Shown in pieces: positions 26,227 through 34,925 of a stretch of 64,000 bases of DNA. The stretch spans positions 62,001-126,000 of the forward strand of contig JAFAZX010000103.1 of NCBI GenBank assembly GCA_019239425.1, written 5' to 3'. The DNA comes from Acidobacteriota bacterium. GTDB taxonomy: Bacteria; Acidobacteriota; Blastocatellia; Pyrinomonadales; Pyrinomonadaceae. The translations under genes and the position numbers were made by a program. Position 1 is the stretch's first letter; each line of letters starts with the position of its first letter. The notes under the pieces were generated by a model. It had not been told where the DNA came from, did not search any database, and was given only the letters and a program-made list of their open reading frames with translations.

Positions 26227-28815
26227 TTGAAGACGAGAAGACTGACCCTTGCGGCCCTGCCCCTGCTCCTGGTGCTGTTGGCGCCTCCCGTTTGGGCACA
26301 GTTGCCGAAGACGAGCGTCACGCTCGACTCCGGCTGGACGTTCCGGCAGGCCGGGAAGGACGACTGGCACAAGGCCAAAGTCCCCGGCTCCGTTCAGACG
26401 GACTTACTCGCCAACAAGCTCATCGAAGACCCCTTCTACCGCGACAACGAGCCGAAGCTGCAGTGGATCGGCAAGACCGACTGGGAGTACCGGACGACCT
26501 TCGACGTGCCGGCCGCAATGCTCGCGCGGCGCAACGTCGAGCTGGTCTTCGAGGGGCTGGACACGTACGCCACCGTCTACCTCAACGAACGGCAGGTGCT
26601 TGAAGCCGACAACATGTTCCGCACGTGGCGCGTGGACGCGAAGCTGAATCTGAAGGCCGGGGCCAACACGCTCCGCGTCGTCTTCCGCTCGCCGATTAAC
26701 GAGGTGCTGCCGCGGATGAAGGCCCTCGGGTACGAACTCCCCGCGTCGAACGACCAGGGCGAGAAGACCTCGCCGCACACGCGCAAGGCACCTTATCAAT
26801 ACGGCTGGGACTGGGGGCCGCGCTTCGTCACCTGCGGCGTGTGGAAGCCCGTCCGGCTCGAAGCGTGGGACGACGCGCGCATCGACAGCCTGCGCGTTGT
26901 GCAGAATCAACTCGGCAGGGACAAGGCGCAGTTGACCGCCGAGGTTGAAATTATGTCGTCGGAGGCTTCGGCTGCTCGGCTCATCGTCACGGACACGGCT
27001 CGCACACTCAGCTTCTATGCGGAGGAGTTGGTCAAACTCAACCCGGGCATGAACAAGGTCTCCGTTGACTTCACCATCCGTCAACCTAAGCTCTGGTGGC
27101 CGAACGGGATGGGCGCGCAGCCGCTTTACGGCGTCGACGCAGACTTGCGAGTCTTCAAACGCGGACGAGGCATTAATACTTATGGCCTGACCGACCAGGC
27201 ACAAACGCGCGTCGGACTGCGCACCGTGGAGTTACGACAGCAAAAGGATGCTGACGGCAAGAGTTTCACATTCGTCGTCAACGGCGTGCCCGTCTTCGCC
27301 AAAGGCGCGAACTGGATTCCGGCCGACAGTTTTCCGGAGCGCGTGACGCGAGACAGGTACAGACATCTCTTAGAATCTGCGCGCGACGCGAACATGAACA
27401 TGCTGCGCGTGTGGGGCGGCGGCTACTACGAGTCGGACGAGTTCTACAATTTATGCGACGAGCTGGGGCTGATGGTCTGGCAGGACTTCATGTTCGCGTG
27501 CAGCATGTACCCGGGCGACGAGAAGTTTCTTGAGAGCGTGCGGGCCGAGGCGACCGACAACGTCCGGCGGCTCCGCAACCACCCGTCCGTCGTCATCTGG
27601 GTCGGCAACAACGAGGTCGAGACCGCGTGGCAGCACTGGGGCTGGAAGCAGAACCTCCCGGCGAAGCTCTGGGACGACTACAAGAAAATCTTCCACGGCG
27701 TCCTGCCCGAAGTCATCGCCGCCGAAGACCCTTCGCGCCCCTACTGGCCCAGCTCGCCGAGTTCCAACTTAGAGGAGGACTCCGACTCGCAAAGGATGGG
27801 CGACGTGCACTACTGGGAGGTCTGGCACGCCTCGAAGCCGTTCGACTATTACGAGCGGCAGCACCCGCGCTTCATGAGCGAGTACGGCTTCCAGTCCTTC
27901 CCCGCAATCGAGACGGTCAACGCCTACACCTTGCCTTCGGATCACAACATACAGTCGCCCGTCATGCTCGCGCACCAGAAGCACCCGCGCGGCAACCAGC
28001 TCATACGCGAGTACATGCTGCGCGACTTCCCCGAGCCGAAGGACTTCGAGTCGTTCCTCTACGCGAGCCAGGTCTTGCAAGCCGAGGGCATCAAGGTCGG
28101 GGCGGAGCACCTGCGCCGCATCATGCCGCACAACATGGGTTCGCTCTTCTGGCAGTTGGACGACTGCTGGCCGGTCGCTTCGTGGTCGAGCGTGGACTAC
28201 TTCGGCCGCTGGAAGGCGCTGCAATACTACGCGCGCCGCTTCTACAACCCCGTGCTGTTAAGCCCGCACGTCGAGGGCGACCGGGTCAGGCTCTACGTCG
28301 TCTCCGACCGCACGGAGCCGCTCCGCGCGCAACTGCACGTCCGCCTGCAAGACTTCGACGGCCGCGTCGTCTCCGACATCACCAACCCCGTCGAGGTCTC
28401 GCCGCTGACGAGCAAGGCGTATCAGGCCCTGCCACTCTCGGCGATGCTCGAAGGCCAAGACCCGACACGCCTCTTCCTGTACTGCGAGCTGCTCGCGGGC
28501 GGAAAGGTGGTTTCGTCAAACACGCTCTTCTTCCGCCCCTTCAAAGACCTCACGCTCGCCGCGCCGAACGTCACCACGCAGGTCACGCGCGCGCGCGCCG
28601 AGACCTTCGTCACGCTCTCGACCGACCGCCTCGCGCGCGCCGTCTACCTCTCCGCGCCCGGCCTCGAAGGCTCCTTCGCAGACAACTTCTTCGACCTCCT
28701 CCCCGGCCAGAAGGTCACCGTCGCCTTCCGAGGCAAAGGCACCGTCACCCCCGTCGAGCTGCGCCGACGCCTCCGCGTCCGCACCCTCTCCGACGCCTTC
28801 GATTGGAAGAAATGA
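26227..28815 (+). CDS. Glycoside hydrolase family 2, beta-mannosidase type
   Basis: 862 residues. The signal peptide (TLAALPLLLVLLAPPVWA) follows a TTG codon at 26227 that is 7 nt after GAGGT, so TTG is taken as the start. The order is sugar-binding domain, two Ig-like domains, (beta/alpha)8 barrel and C-terminal sandwich. In the barrel, WGGGYYESDEFYNLCDELG leads to the acid/base in VGNNEVE and the nucleophile in FMSEYGFQSFP. The substrate class fits exo-beta-mannosidases that trim manno-oligosaccharides, matching the mannanase at the window's end. The stop codon TGA is the first unit of heptamer palindrome D2. Confidence 0.9.
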   Translation: MKTRRLTLAALPLLLVLLAPPVWAQLPKTSVTLDSGWTFRQAGKDDWHKAKVPGSVQTDLLANKLIEDPFYRDNEPKLQWIGKTDWEYRTTFDVPAAMLARRNVELVFEGLDTYATVYLNERQVLEADNMFRTWRVDAKLNLKAGANTLRVVFRSPINEVLPRMKALGYELPASNDQGEKTSPHTRKAPYQYGWDWGPRFVTCGVWKPVRLEAWDDARIDSLRVVQNQLGRDKAQLTAEVEIMSSEASAARLIVTDTARTLSFYAEELVKLNPGMNKVSVDFTIRQPKLWWPNGMGAQPLYGVDADLRVFKRGRGINTYGLTDQAQTRVGLRTVELRQQKDADGKSFTFVVNGVPVFAKGANWIPADSFPERVTRDRYRHLLESARDANMNMLRVWGGGYYESDEFYNLCDELGLMVWQDFMFACSMYPGDEKFLESVRAEATDNVRRLRNHPSVVIWVGNNEVETAWQHWGWKQNLPAKLWDDYKKIFHGVLPEVIAAEDPSRPYWPSSPSSNLEEDSDSQRMGDVHYWEVWHASKPFDYYERQHPRFMSEYGFQSFPAIETVNAYTLPSDHNIQSPVMLAHQKHPRGNQLIREYMLRDFPEPKDFESFLYASQVLQAEGIKVGAEHLRRIMPHNMGSLFWQLDDCWPVASWSSVDYFGRWKALQYYARRFYNPVLLSPHVEGDRVRLYVVSDRTEPLRAQLHVRLQDFDGRVVSDITNPVEVSPLTSKAYQALPLSAMLEGQDPTRLFLYCELLAGGKVVSSNTLFFRPFKDLTLAAPNVTTQVTRARAETFVTLSTDRLARAVYLSAPGLEGSFADNFFDLLPGQKVTVAFRGKGTVTPVELRRRLRVRTLSDAFDWKK

Positions 28816-28878
28816 TGAGTGATGAGTGATGAATATAGCTACGGGGTCTTATTCATCATTCATCATCCCTAATTCATC
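28812..28878. repeat. Heptamer palindrome D2 (GTGATGA units)
   Basis: Left units ATGATGA, GTGATGA, GTGATGA; right units TTCATCA, TTCATCA, a degenerate TCCCTAA and TTCATCA. The GH2 stop (28813-28815) and the last codons plus stop of the oxidoreductase (28869-28877) both lie inside the arms. Confidence 0.85.
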
Positions 28879-29876
28879 ATTTCCCAACGCCCCGACTCGG
28901 CGGAGCGGAAGACGGCGTCGATGACGGCCATGTTGCTGACGGCGTCTTCGAGCGGGGCGGCCTGCCCGGTGCCTTCGCGGACGGCGCGGGAGAAGAGGTC
29001 GCCCTGAATCGTGTACTGGTCGCAAGGCGGGAACTCTATCGTCTCGGCGTTGGCTCCGCCGAGCGCGGAGCCGTCGTCGACGAGTATCCGTGTGGGGCGG
29101 TCGGGCGGCGCGTTGAAGGGGATTTCGATCTCTATGCGCCCCTGCGTCCCTACCAACTCGACGCGCTGGTGCGGGGCGAGCTGCGTCGAGCAGGTGAAGG
29201 CCGCGCGGCCCGTCTCGAACTCGAGAATGGCGGAGGTGAGGCGGTCGGTCTTCATCTCCGGGTCGCGCTCGACGAAGCCGAGGACGCGCCGCGGCTCCGC
29301 GCCGTAGACGAAGCGCGAGATTTGAATCGGGTAGCAGCCGATGTCCATCAGCGCGCCGCCCCCCGCCTCCGGGATGTTGCGTATGTTTGCGGGGTCGCGG
29401 TTGAAGTAGCTGAAGAAGGCTTCAATCGCGCGCAGCTCGCCGACGCGCCCCGAGCGCACGAGCCCGCGCGCCGCCAGCCACTGCGGGTGCGTGCGCACCA
29501 TGAACGCCTCCTGAATCTTCACGCCCCAGCGGTCGCGCGCGTCGAGCAGGAGCCGCGCCTCCTCCGCGTTCAAAGCAATCGGCTTCTCGCAGAGGACGTG
29601 CTTGCCCGCCGCGGCCGCCTTCAAAGTCCACGGCACGTGCAGGTGGTTCGGCAGGGGGTTGTAGACGGCCTCGATTTCGGGGTCGGCCAAAAGCTCTTCA
29701 TAACTGCCGTACGACTTCGCAATCCCCAGCTCGCGCGCGGCCCGCGCCGCCGCGCCCGCGTCGCGCGAAGCCAGCCCCCTGACCTCCGACCACGCGCCCT
29801 TCTGCATCGCCGGGATGACCTTCTCGACGGCGATCTTCGCCGCGCCCAGCACGCCCCAACGCACTTTCTCGTTCAA
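28869..29876 (-). CDS. Gfo/Idh/MocA-family oxidoreductase
   Basis: 335 residues. The Rossmann motif GVLGAAKIA is at the N-terminus, EKPIALNAEEA carries the conserved Lys of the family near residue 95, and GGALMDIGCYPI lies near 170. These enzymes oxidise or reduce sugars and related polyols with NAD(P). The sequence is closest in style to the dehydrogenases often linked to xylose or glucose metabolism. A TTG start at 29876 is chosen because GGGGA lies 7 nt before it; a TTG 11 codons upstream is the alternative. It is divergent from the GH9 remnant. Confidence 0.88.
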   Translation of the reverse strand: MNEKVRWGVLGAAKIAVEKVIPAMQKGAWSEVRGLASRDAGAAARAARELGIAKSYGSYEELLADPEIEAVYNPLPNHLHVPWTLKAAAAGKHVLCEKPIALNAEEARLLLDARDRWGVKIQEAFMVRTHPQWLAARGLVRSGRVGELRAIEAFFSYFNRDPANIRNIPEAGGGALMDIGCYPIQISRFVYGAEPRRVLGFVERDPEMKTDRLTSAILEFETGRAAFTCSTQLAPHQRVELVGTQGRIEIEIPFNAPPDRPTRILVDDGSALGGANAETIEFPPCDQYTIQGDLFSRAVREGTGQAAPLEDAVSNMAVIDAVFRSAESGRWEMMN

Positions 29877-29947
29877 GACTCGTCCCCTTTCGAACAAGGC
29901 TGTTGTCAAACTCGACGCGAGTCAGCATACTCAGGACTCTTCTCAAA

Positions 29948-30601
29948 GTGAAGAACCGTCATCCCAAACAACTCTTTCGGAGACGTGCGCCCGTCGTGCT
30001 CGTCCTACTCGCGGCCTGCGCGCTCGCGGCCTACGATGCACGCGGCGCGGAGGGTGCGTCTGTCCGCCTCAACACGGTCGGCTACCTGCCGCGACACGAG
30101 AAGCGCGCGACGCTCCCCGCGCCCTGCGTCGGGTTCAAGGTCGTGCGCGTCCCGGACGGCGCGGCCGTGCTGCAAGGGATATCCGCCGGCCCACGTCACG
30201 AGGACGACACGGACGAAGACCTCTGCGTCGCGGACTTCTCGGCGCTGCGCGGGCCGGGCCTCTACCGACTCGAAGCGGGCGCGGCACGCTCCGCGCCGTT
30301 CCGCGTCAGTGCCGACGTGTACGAGTCTGCCTTCAAGACGGCCGTGCGCGCGATGCACCTCTGGCGCTGCGGCTCGGCCGTGCGCCTTGAGCAAGGGGGC
30401 GTGACGTACGAGCACGCCGCCTGTCACCTGGAAGACGCGCGGCTCGACTTCGTCGGCTCGCCCGGCGCGCGCCTCGACACCGCGGGCGGCTGGCCGCGCG
30501 CGACCGACTGGGTCGACGACTCGGAGAACTACCGCGTCAACGAGATCGCCATCAACTGGAACGCCCCGCTCGTCTACGCCCTCGCCGCCGCGCTGCCATG
30601 A
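29948..30601 (+). pseudogene. Internally deleted GH9 cellulase remnant
   Basis: 217 residues from a GTG start with AGGA upstream. The signal peptide and Ig-like CelD N-domain are intact (VRLNTVGYLPRHEKRATL, PFRVSADVYESAFKTA), and the opening of the GH9 barrel is present (YEHAACHLEDARLD, TAGGW). The sequence then jumps directly to the family's extreme C-terminus (DSENYRVNEIAINWNAPLVY). The expected HDAGD catalytic-base segment and about 300 residues of barrel are missing, so it should be inactive although the frame is open. The junction lies near 30490-30510. Family A copy A5 begins 5 nt after the stop. Confidence 0.75.
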
Positions 30602-30606
30602 AAACT

Positions 30607-30685
30607 TTTAACCACAGAGACACAGAGACACAGCTAAAACAATTTCAAATTCCTAAAGCTGTGTCTCCGTGTCTCTGTGGTTAAA
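30607..30685. repeat. Family A palindrome, copy A5
   Basis: Arms TTTAACCACAGAGACACAGA and the complement ending in GTGGTTAAA. The loop is A-rich (CTAAAACAATTTCAAATTCC) and unlike the other copies. It lies between the GH9 remnant and the start of a GH3 gene. Confidence 0.87.
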
Positions 30686-30713
30686 TCCTTTTCACATAGG
30701 AAGTCGAGAGAAG

Positions 30714-32888
30714 ATGAAAAGACTCAGTCTCGTCATGAACGTCGTAGTGCTCGTCCTCGCGCTGCTCGCATTCAACGTGCCCGCGCGCAGGACGAAAGCC
30801 GCCGGGTCTGACTTCCCTTTCCAGAACCCGGAACTGCCGGCCGAGCAGAGGATCGACAACCTCGTCTCGCTCATGACGCTCGAAGAGAAGGTCGCGTGCC
30901 TCGGCACGAACCCTTCCGTGCCGCGCCTCGGCGTCAAAGGCTCCCCACACTCGGAAGGCTTACACGGGCTCGCGCAGGGCGGCCCCTCCGACTGGGGCCG
31001 CCGCAACCCCACGACGACCACCATCTTCCCGCAGGCCATCGGCCTCGCGGAGACGTGGGACGCGGACGTCGTCCGCCGCGTCGCCGCGGTCGAGGGCTTC
31101 GAGGCGCGCTACATCTTTCAACGTTACGGCCGCGCCGGCCTCGTCGTCCGCGCGCCCAACGCAGACCTCGGCCGCGACCCGCGCTGGGGCCGCACCGAAG
31201 AGTGCTACGGCGAAGACCCTTTCTTCAACGGCACGCTCGCCTCCGCCTTCGTCAAAGGCTTGCAGGGCGACGACCCCGTCTACTGGCAGACGGCCGCGCT
31301 CCTCAAACACTTCCTCGCCAACAGCAACGAGAACGGCCGCGGCCACACCTCTTCGGATTTTGACGAAAGACTCTTCCGCGAATACTACTCGGTGCCGTTC
31401 CGCATGGGCGTCGAGGAGGGCGGCGCGCGCGCCTTCATGGCCTCCTACAACAAGGTCAACGGCGTCCCGATGCACGTCAACAAGGAGGTCTTGGACATCA
31501 CGCGCGAAGAGTGGGGGCAGGACGGCATCATCTGCACAGACGGCGGCGCCATGCGCCAGCTCGTCACAGACCACAAGCGCTTCCGGACGTTCGAAGAGGC
31601 CGCGGCCGCCGTTATTAAGACCGGCATCGGCCAGTTCCTCGACGACTACCGCGAGCCCACGGCGTCAGCGCTCGCCAAAGGTCTCCTGACCGAGTCGGAC
31701 GTGGACAGAGTCCTACGCCGAACCTTCCGCGTCATGCTCCGCCTCGGCCTGCTCGACCCGCCCGAGCGCGTGCCGTATTCGAAGATAGGTCAAGGCCCGG
31801 AGCCATGGACGCTTGAAGAGCACAAGTCACTCGCGCGCCTCGCCACGCAGAAGTCGGTCGTGCTTTTGAAGAACGCGAAGGGACTTCTCCCGCTCGACCG
31901 CGCGAAGCTCAAGTCCGTCGCCGTCGTCGGCCCGCACGCCGACGAAGTCCTGCTCGACTGGTACAGCGGCACGCCGCCCTACACCGTCACGCCGCTCGCG
32001 GGCATCCGCGAGAAGGCCGGGCCGCAGGTTCGTGTGGTATATGCGAAGGACGATGAGAACGGCGCGGCGTCCAAAGCGGCGCGGGCGGCGGACGTGGCCG
32101 TCGTCATCGTCGGCAACCACCCGACCTGCGACGCGGGCTGGGAGCAGTGCCCCGTCGCCAGCGACGGCAAGGAGGCCGTCGACCGCCGCTCCATCACGCT
32201 CGAACAGGAGGAGCTGGTGAAGCGCGTCTACGCCGCGAACCCGAACACCGTCGTCGTGCTCATGTCGAGCTTCCCCTACGCCGTCAACTGGACGCAAGCG
32301 AACGTCCCCGCCGTCCTGCACCTCACGCACAACAGTCAGGAGGAGGGGCACGCGCTCGCGGACGTGCTCTTCGGCGACTACAACCCCGCCGGCCGCCTCG
32401 TACAGACCTGGCCGGCCTCGATAGAGCAACTGCCGCCGATGATGGACTACGACATCCGCCACGGCCGGACGTACATGTACTTCAAGGGCGCGCCGCTCTA
32501 CCCCTTCGGCTACGGCTTGAGCTACACGACCTTCGCCTACTCGAACCTGCGGGCGAGTTCCCCCGCGCTCCGTTCAGACGGCTCCGTCAACGTCACCTTC
32601 GACCTCAAGAACACGGGCCGCCGCGCCGGAGAGGAGGTCGCACAGCTCTACGTCACGCACCTCGACTCGAAGGTGGACAGGCCCTTCAAAGAGCTGAAAG
32701 CCTTCGCCCGCGTCGCCCTCCAGCCCGGCGAGACGAAGCGCGTCACGCTCCCGCTCCCGGCCGCACGTCTCGCCTACTGGGACGTGAAGTCCAAGCGCTT
32801 CGTCGTTGAGCCAGACCGTGTTCGTCTAATGGTCGGCGGCTCTTCCGCGGACGTGAGGCTCAGCCGTGAGTTGAGTGTTGGACGCTGA
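30714..32888 (+). CDS. Secreted glycoside hydrolase family 3 (beta-glucosidase/xylosidase)
   Basis: 724 residues from ATG 30714; the frame runs back into palindrome A5, which is not taken as coding. It has a signal peptide, then the GH3 barrel with MTLEEKVACLG, RDPRWGRTEECYGEDPF and the nucleophile Asp in IICTDGGA. The alpha/beta sandwich (KSVVLLKNAKGLLPLD) and the C-terminal fibronectin-III-like domain (YPFGYGLSYTTFAYSNL onwards) follow. It should release terminal glucose or xylose from oligosaccharides; family membership alone does not fix the sugar. The stop is 2 nt before palindrome A6, and the gene is convergent with the next GH3. Confidence 0.9.
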   Translation: MKRLSLVMNVVVLVLALLAFNVPARRTKAAGSDFPFQNPELPAEQRIDNLVSLMTLEEKVACLGTNPSVPRLGVKGSPHSEGLHGLAQGGPSDWGRRNPTTTTIFPQAIGLAETWDADVVRRVAAVEGFEARYIFQRYGRAGLVVRAPNADLGRDPRWGRTEECYGEDPFFNGTLASAFVKGLQGDDPVYWQTAALLKHFLANSNENGRGHTSSDFDERLFREYYSVPFRMGVEEGGARAFMASYNKVNGVPMHVNKEVLDITREEWGQDGIICTDGGAMRQLVTDHKRFRTFEEAAAAVIKTGIGQFLDDYREPTASALAKGLLTESDVDRVLRRTFRVMLRLGLLDPPERVPYSKIGQGPEPWTLEEHKSLARLATQKSVVLLKNAKGLLPLDRAKLKSVAVVGPHADEVLLDWYSGTPPYTVTPLAGIREKAGPQVRVVYAKDDENGAASKAARAADVAVVIVGNHPTCDAGWEQCPVASDGKEAVDRRSITLEQEELVKRVYAANPNTVVVLMSSFPYAVNWTQANVPAVLHLTHNSQEEGHALADVLFGDYNPAGRLVQTWPASIEQLPPMMDYDIRHGRTYMYFKGAPLYPFGYGLSYTTFAYSNLRASSPALRSDGSVNVTFDLKNTGRRAGEEVAQLYVTHLDSKVDRPFKELKAFARVALQPGETKRVTLPLPAARLAYWDVKSKRFVVEPDRVRLMVGGSSADVRLSRELSVGR

Positions 32889-32890
32889 AT

Positions 32891-32956
32891 TTCACCACAG
32901 AGACACAGAGGCACGGCTTGGGGCCTAATTGCTCCAAGCCGTGCCTCTGTGGTTAA
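32891..32956. repeat. Family A palindrome, copy A6
   Basis: Arms TTCACCACAGAGACACAGAG and CTCTGTGGTTAA. The right arm lacks one 8-bp unit, so the stem is imperfect. It lies between the stops of two convergent GH3 genes. Confidence 0.84.
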
Positions 32957-32963
32957 TTCCTGC

Positions 32964-34886
32964 CTAGAACGTCAGCCCGAACCCGTACGGGAAGAGCGGG
33001 TCGTAGTCGCGGTCGCCGACGTTGATGGGAAGCTGCGCCGTCGAGCGCGGCCAGGTGAAGGAGAGTTTCCCGGTCGGCCGGTAGTCGCCGAAGAGCACGT
33101 CCGCGACGCCCTGCCCCTCCGTCCCCGGCAGCCACGCCGCGACGAACGCGTCGGCCTTCGCCAGGGCGTCATTGATAATCAGAGGCCGCCCCGAGAACAG
33201 AACCACGACGACGGGGATGCCCGCCTCCTTCATCCTCTCAATCGCCGCCGAGTCCTCCGCGCCGAGCGCGAGGTCTTCGCGGTCGCCCACGCCCTCCGCG
33301 TAAGGCGTCTCGCCGACCACGACCACGCCGACGTCCGCGCCCCCCGCGCCCGAGCCGTCCTTCGAGAACGTCACCTTCGTCCGGCGCGAGACGGTGTTCC
33401 GCACGGCCTGCAGGATGGTCGTCCCGCCGGTCGTCACGTCGCCGCTCTTGCCCTGCCAGTCAATCGTCCACCCGCCGCACTGGTTCCCGATGTCGTCGGC
33501 CGACCTGCCCGCGACGTGTATGCGCGCCGCCGTCTTGCGCAGAGGCAAAGTCCGCCGCTCGTTCTTCAGAAGCACCAACGACTGTCGCACGCACTCGCGC
33601 GCGACCGCCCGGTGCTCTGCCGAGCCGAAGGTGCGGTGCAGGCGGCGGTCGGCGAGGACGTTGCGGCCGCGCTCGGTCAAACCCATCGCCACCTTGACGC
33701 GCAGGATGCGCATCACGGCGTCGTCGACGCGCGACTGCGGGACGCGCCCCTCGCGGACGAGCTGGACGAGGAGGCTGTGGAACTCGCGGTACTTCGTCGG
33801 CACCATCACCATGTCCATGCCGGCGTTGATGGAAATCTCAATCGCCTGCTTGTAGTCCTTCGTGATCTGGTCGATGGCGTTGTAGTCGGAGATGAGGAAG
33901 CCTTCGAACTTGAGTTCCCCCTTGAGCACGTCGGTCAGAAGGTACTTCTGCGCCGACATCTTCGTCCCGTTCCAACTGCTGTACGAGGGCATGATCGTGC
34001 CGACGCCCGCGCGCACCGTCGAGACGTAGCCCTGCATGTGTATGCGGCGCAGCTCGGCCTCGCTCAGGCGCGTGTCGCCCTGGTCGAGCAGGCGCTTCCC
34101 TCCCCCGTTGTTCTGGTCGATCCCGCCCGTACCCATCGACGTCCCTCCGTCGCCGACGTAGTGCTTGGCGCAGGCGAGGATGCTCAGGGGGTCGCCCAGG
34201 TCGTCCCCCTGAAAGCCGCGCACGGCCGCCTCACCCAAGTCGCGCGCGAGGTCGGGCGACTCGCCGAAGCCCTCGTAGGTGCGCCCCCAGCGCTCGTCGC
34301 GTGGAACTGTGACGCAGGGCGCGAACGTCCACTGGATGCCGGTGGCGCGCACCTCCTCGGCCGTGACGCGCGCCGCCTGTTCGATCAGCCTCGCGTTGCG
34401 CGTGCACCCCAGCCCGACGTTGTGCGGGAAGACGGTCGCGCCGAGGACGTTGCTGTGGCCGTGCACGGCGTCGATGCCGTAGAGGATCGGAATGGCGAGG
34501 CGCGACTTGAGCGCCTCCGTCTGCACGCGGTCGTAGAGGTCTGTCCAAGCCTGCAGGCTGTTGCCGGCCTTCGGGTCGGAGCTGCCGCCCGAGAGCAGAG
34601 AGCCGAGGGCAAGAGTCCGTATGTCCGCCGGCTCTTTCATGGCGGCGTCCTGCTCGGCCTGCGTCATCTGCCCGACCTTCTCTTCGAGCGTCATCTGATT
34701 CAGCAGCTCGCGCGCTCGCGCGTCGTAGGAGGTGAGCGGGCGCGGCCCCGCCCCGCGCCGCGCGCCGCCGCCCCTACGCTGCCCGCGCCGCTGCGCGGCC
34801 TCGACCCACTCGGGCACGACCAGCGCCGCCGCCCCGGCGACCGTTGCCGACTTGATGAAGTCGCGGCGGTCGAACTTTTTAGACAT
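32964..34886 (-). CDS. Tat-exported glycoside hydrolase family 3
   Basis: 640 residues. DRRDFIKSATVAGAAALVV at the N-terminus is a twin-arginine signal. The barrel shows MTLEEKVGQMTQAEQDAA, IDAVHGHSNV and the nucleophile Asp in LISDYNAID. The second domain is present (SLVLLKNERRTLPL), but the protein ends at FPYGFGLTF, without the fibronectin-III-like domain of the other three GH3 proteins. It resembles beta-glucosidases acting on beta-1,3/1,4-glucan-derived oligomers. It is the last gene of a minus-strand run GH31, GH42, GH51, GH3, starting 39 nt after the GH51 stop. Confidence 0.9.
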   Translation of the reverse strand: MSKKFDRRDFIKSATVAGAAALVVPEWVEAAQRRGQRRGGGARRGAGPRPLTSYDARARELLNQMTLEEKVGQMTQAEQDAAMKEPADIRTLALGSLLSGGSSDPKAGNSLQAWTDLYDRVQTEALKSRLAIPILYGIDAVHGHSNVLGATVFPHNVGLGCTRNARLIEQAARVTAEEVRATGIQWTFAPCVTVPRDERWGRTYEGFGESPDLARDLGEAAVRGFQGDDLGDPLSILACAKHYVGDGGTSMGTGGIDQNNGGGKRLLDQGDTRLSEAELRRIHMQGYVSTVRAGVGTIMPSYSSWNGTKMSAQKYLLTDVLKGELKFEGFLISDYNAIDQITKDYKQAIEISINAGMDMVMVPTKYREFHSLLVQLVREGRVPQSRVDDAVMRILRVKVAMGLTERGRNVLADRRLHRTFGSAEHRAVARECVRQSLVLLKNERRTLPLRKTAARIHVAGRSADDIGNQCGGWTIDWQGKSGDVTTGGTTILQAVRNTVSRRTKVTFSKDGSGAGGADVGVVVVGETPYAEGVGDREDLALGAEDSAAIERMKEAGIPVVVVLFSGRPLIINDALAKADAFVAAWLPGTEGQGVADVLFGDYRPTGKLSFTWPRSTAQLPINVGDRDYDPLFPYGFGLTF

Positions 34887-34925
34887 GTTGAGTGCTCCTT
34901 CTTTAAAGGATTGTGGATGAAGCTA

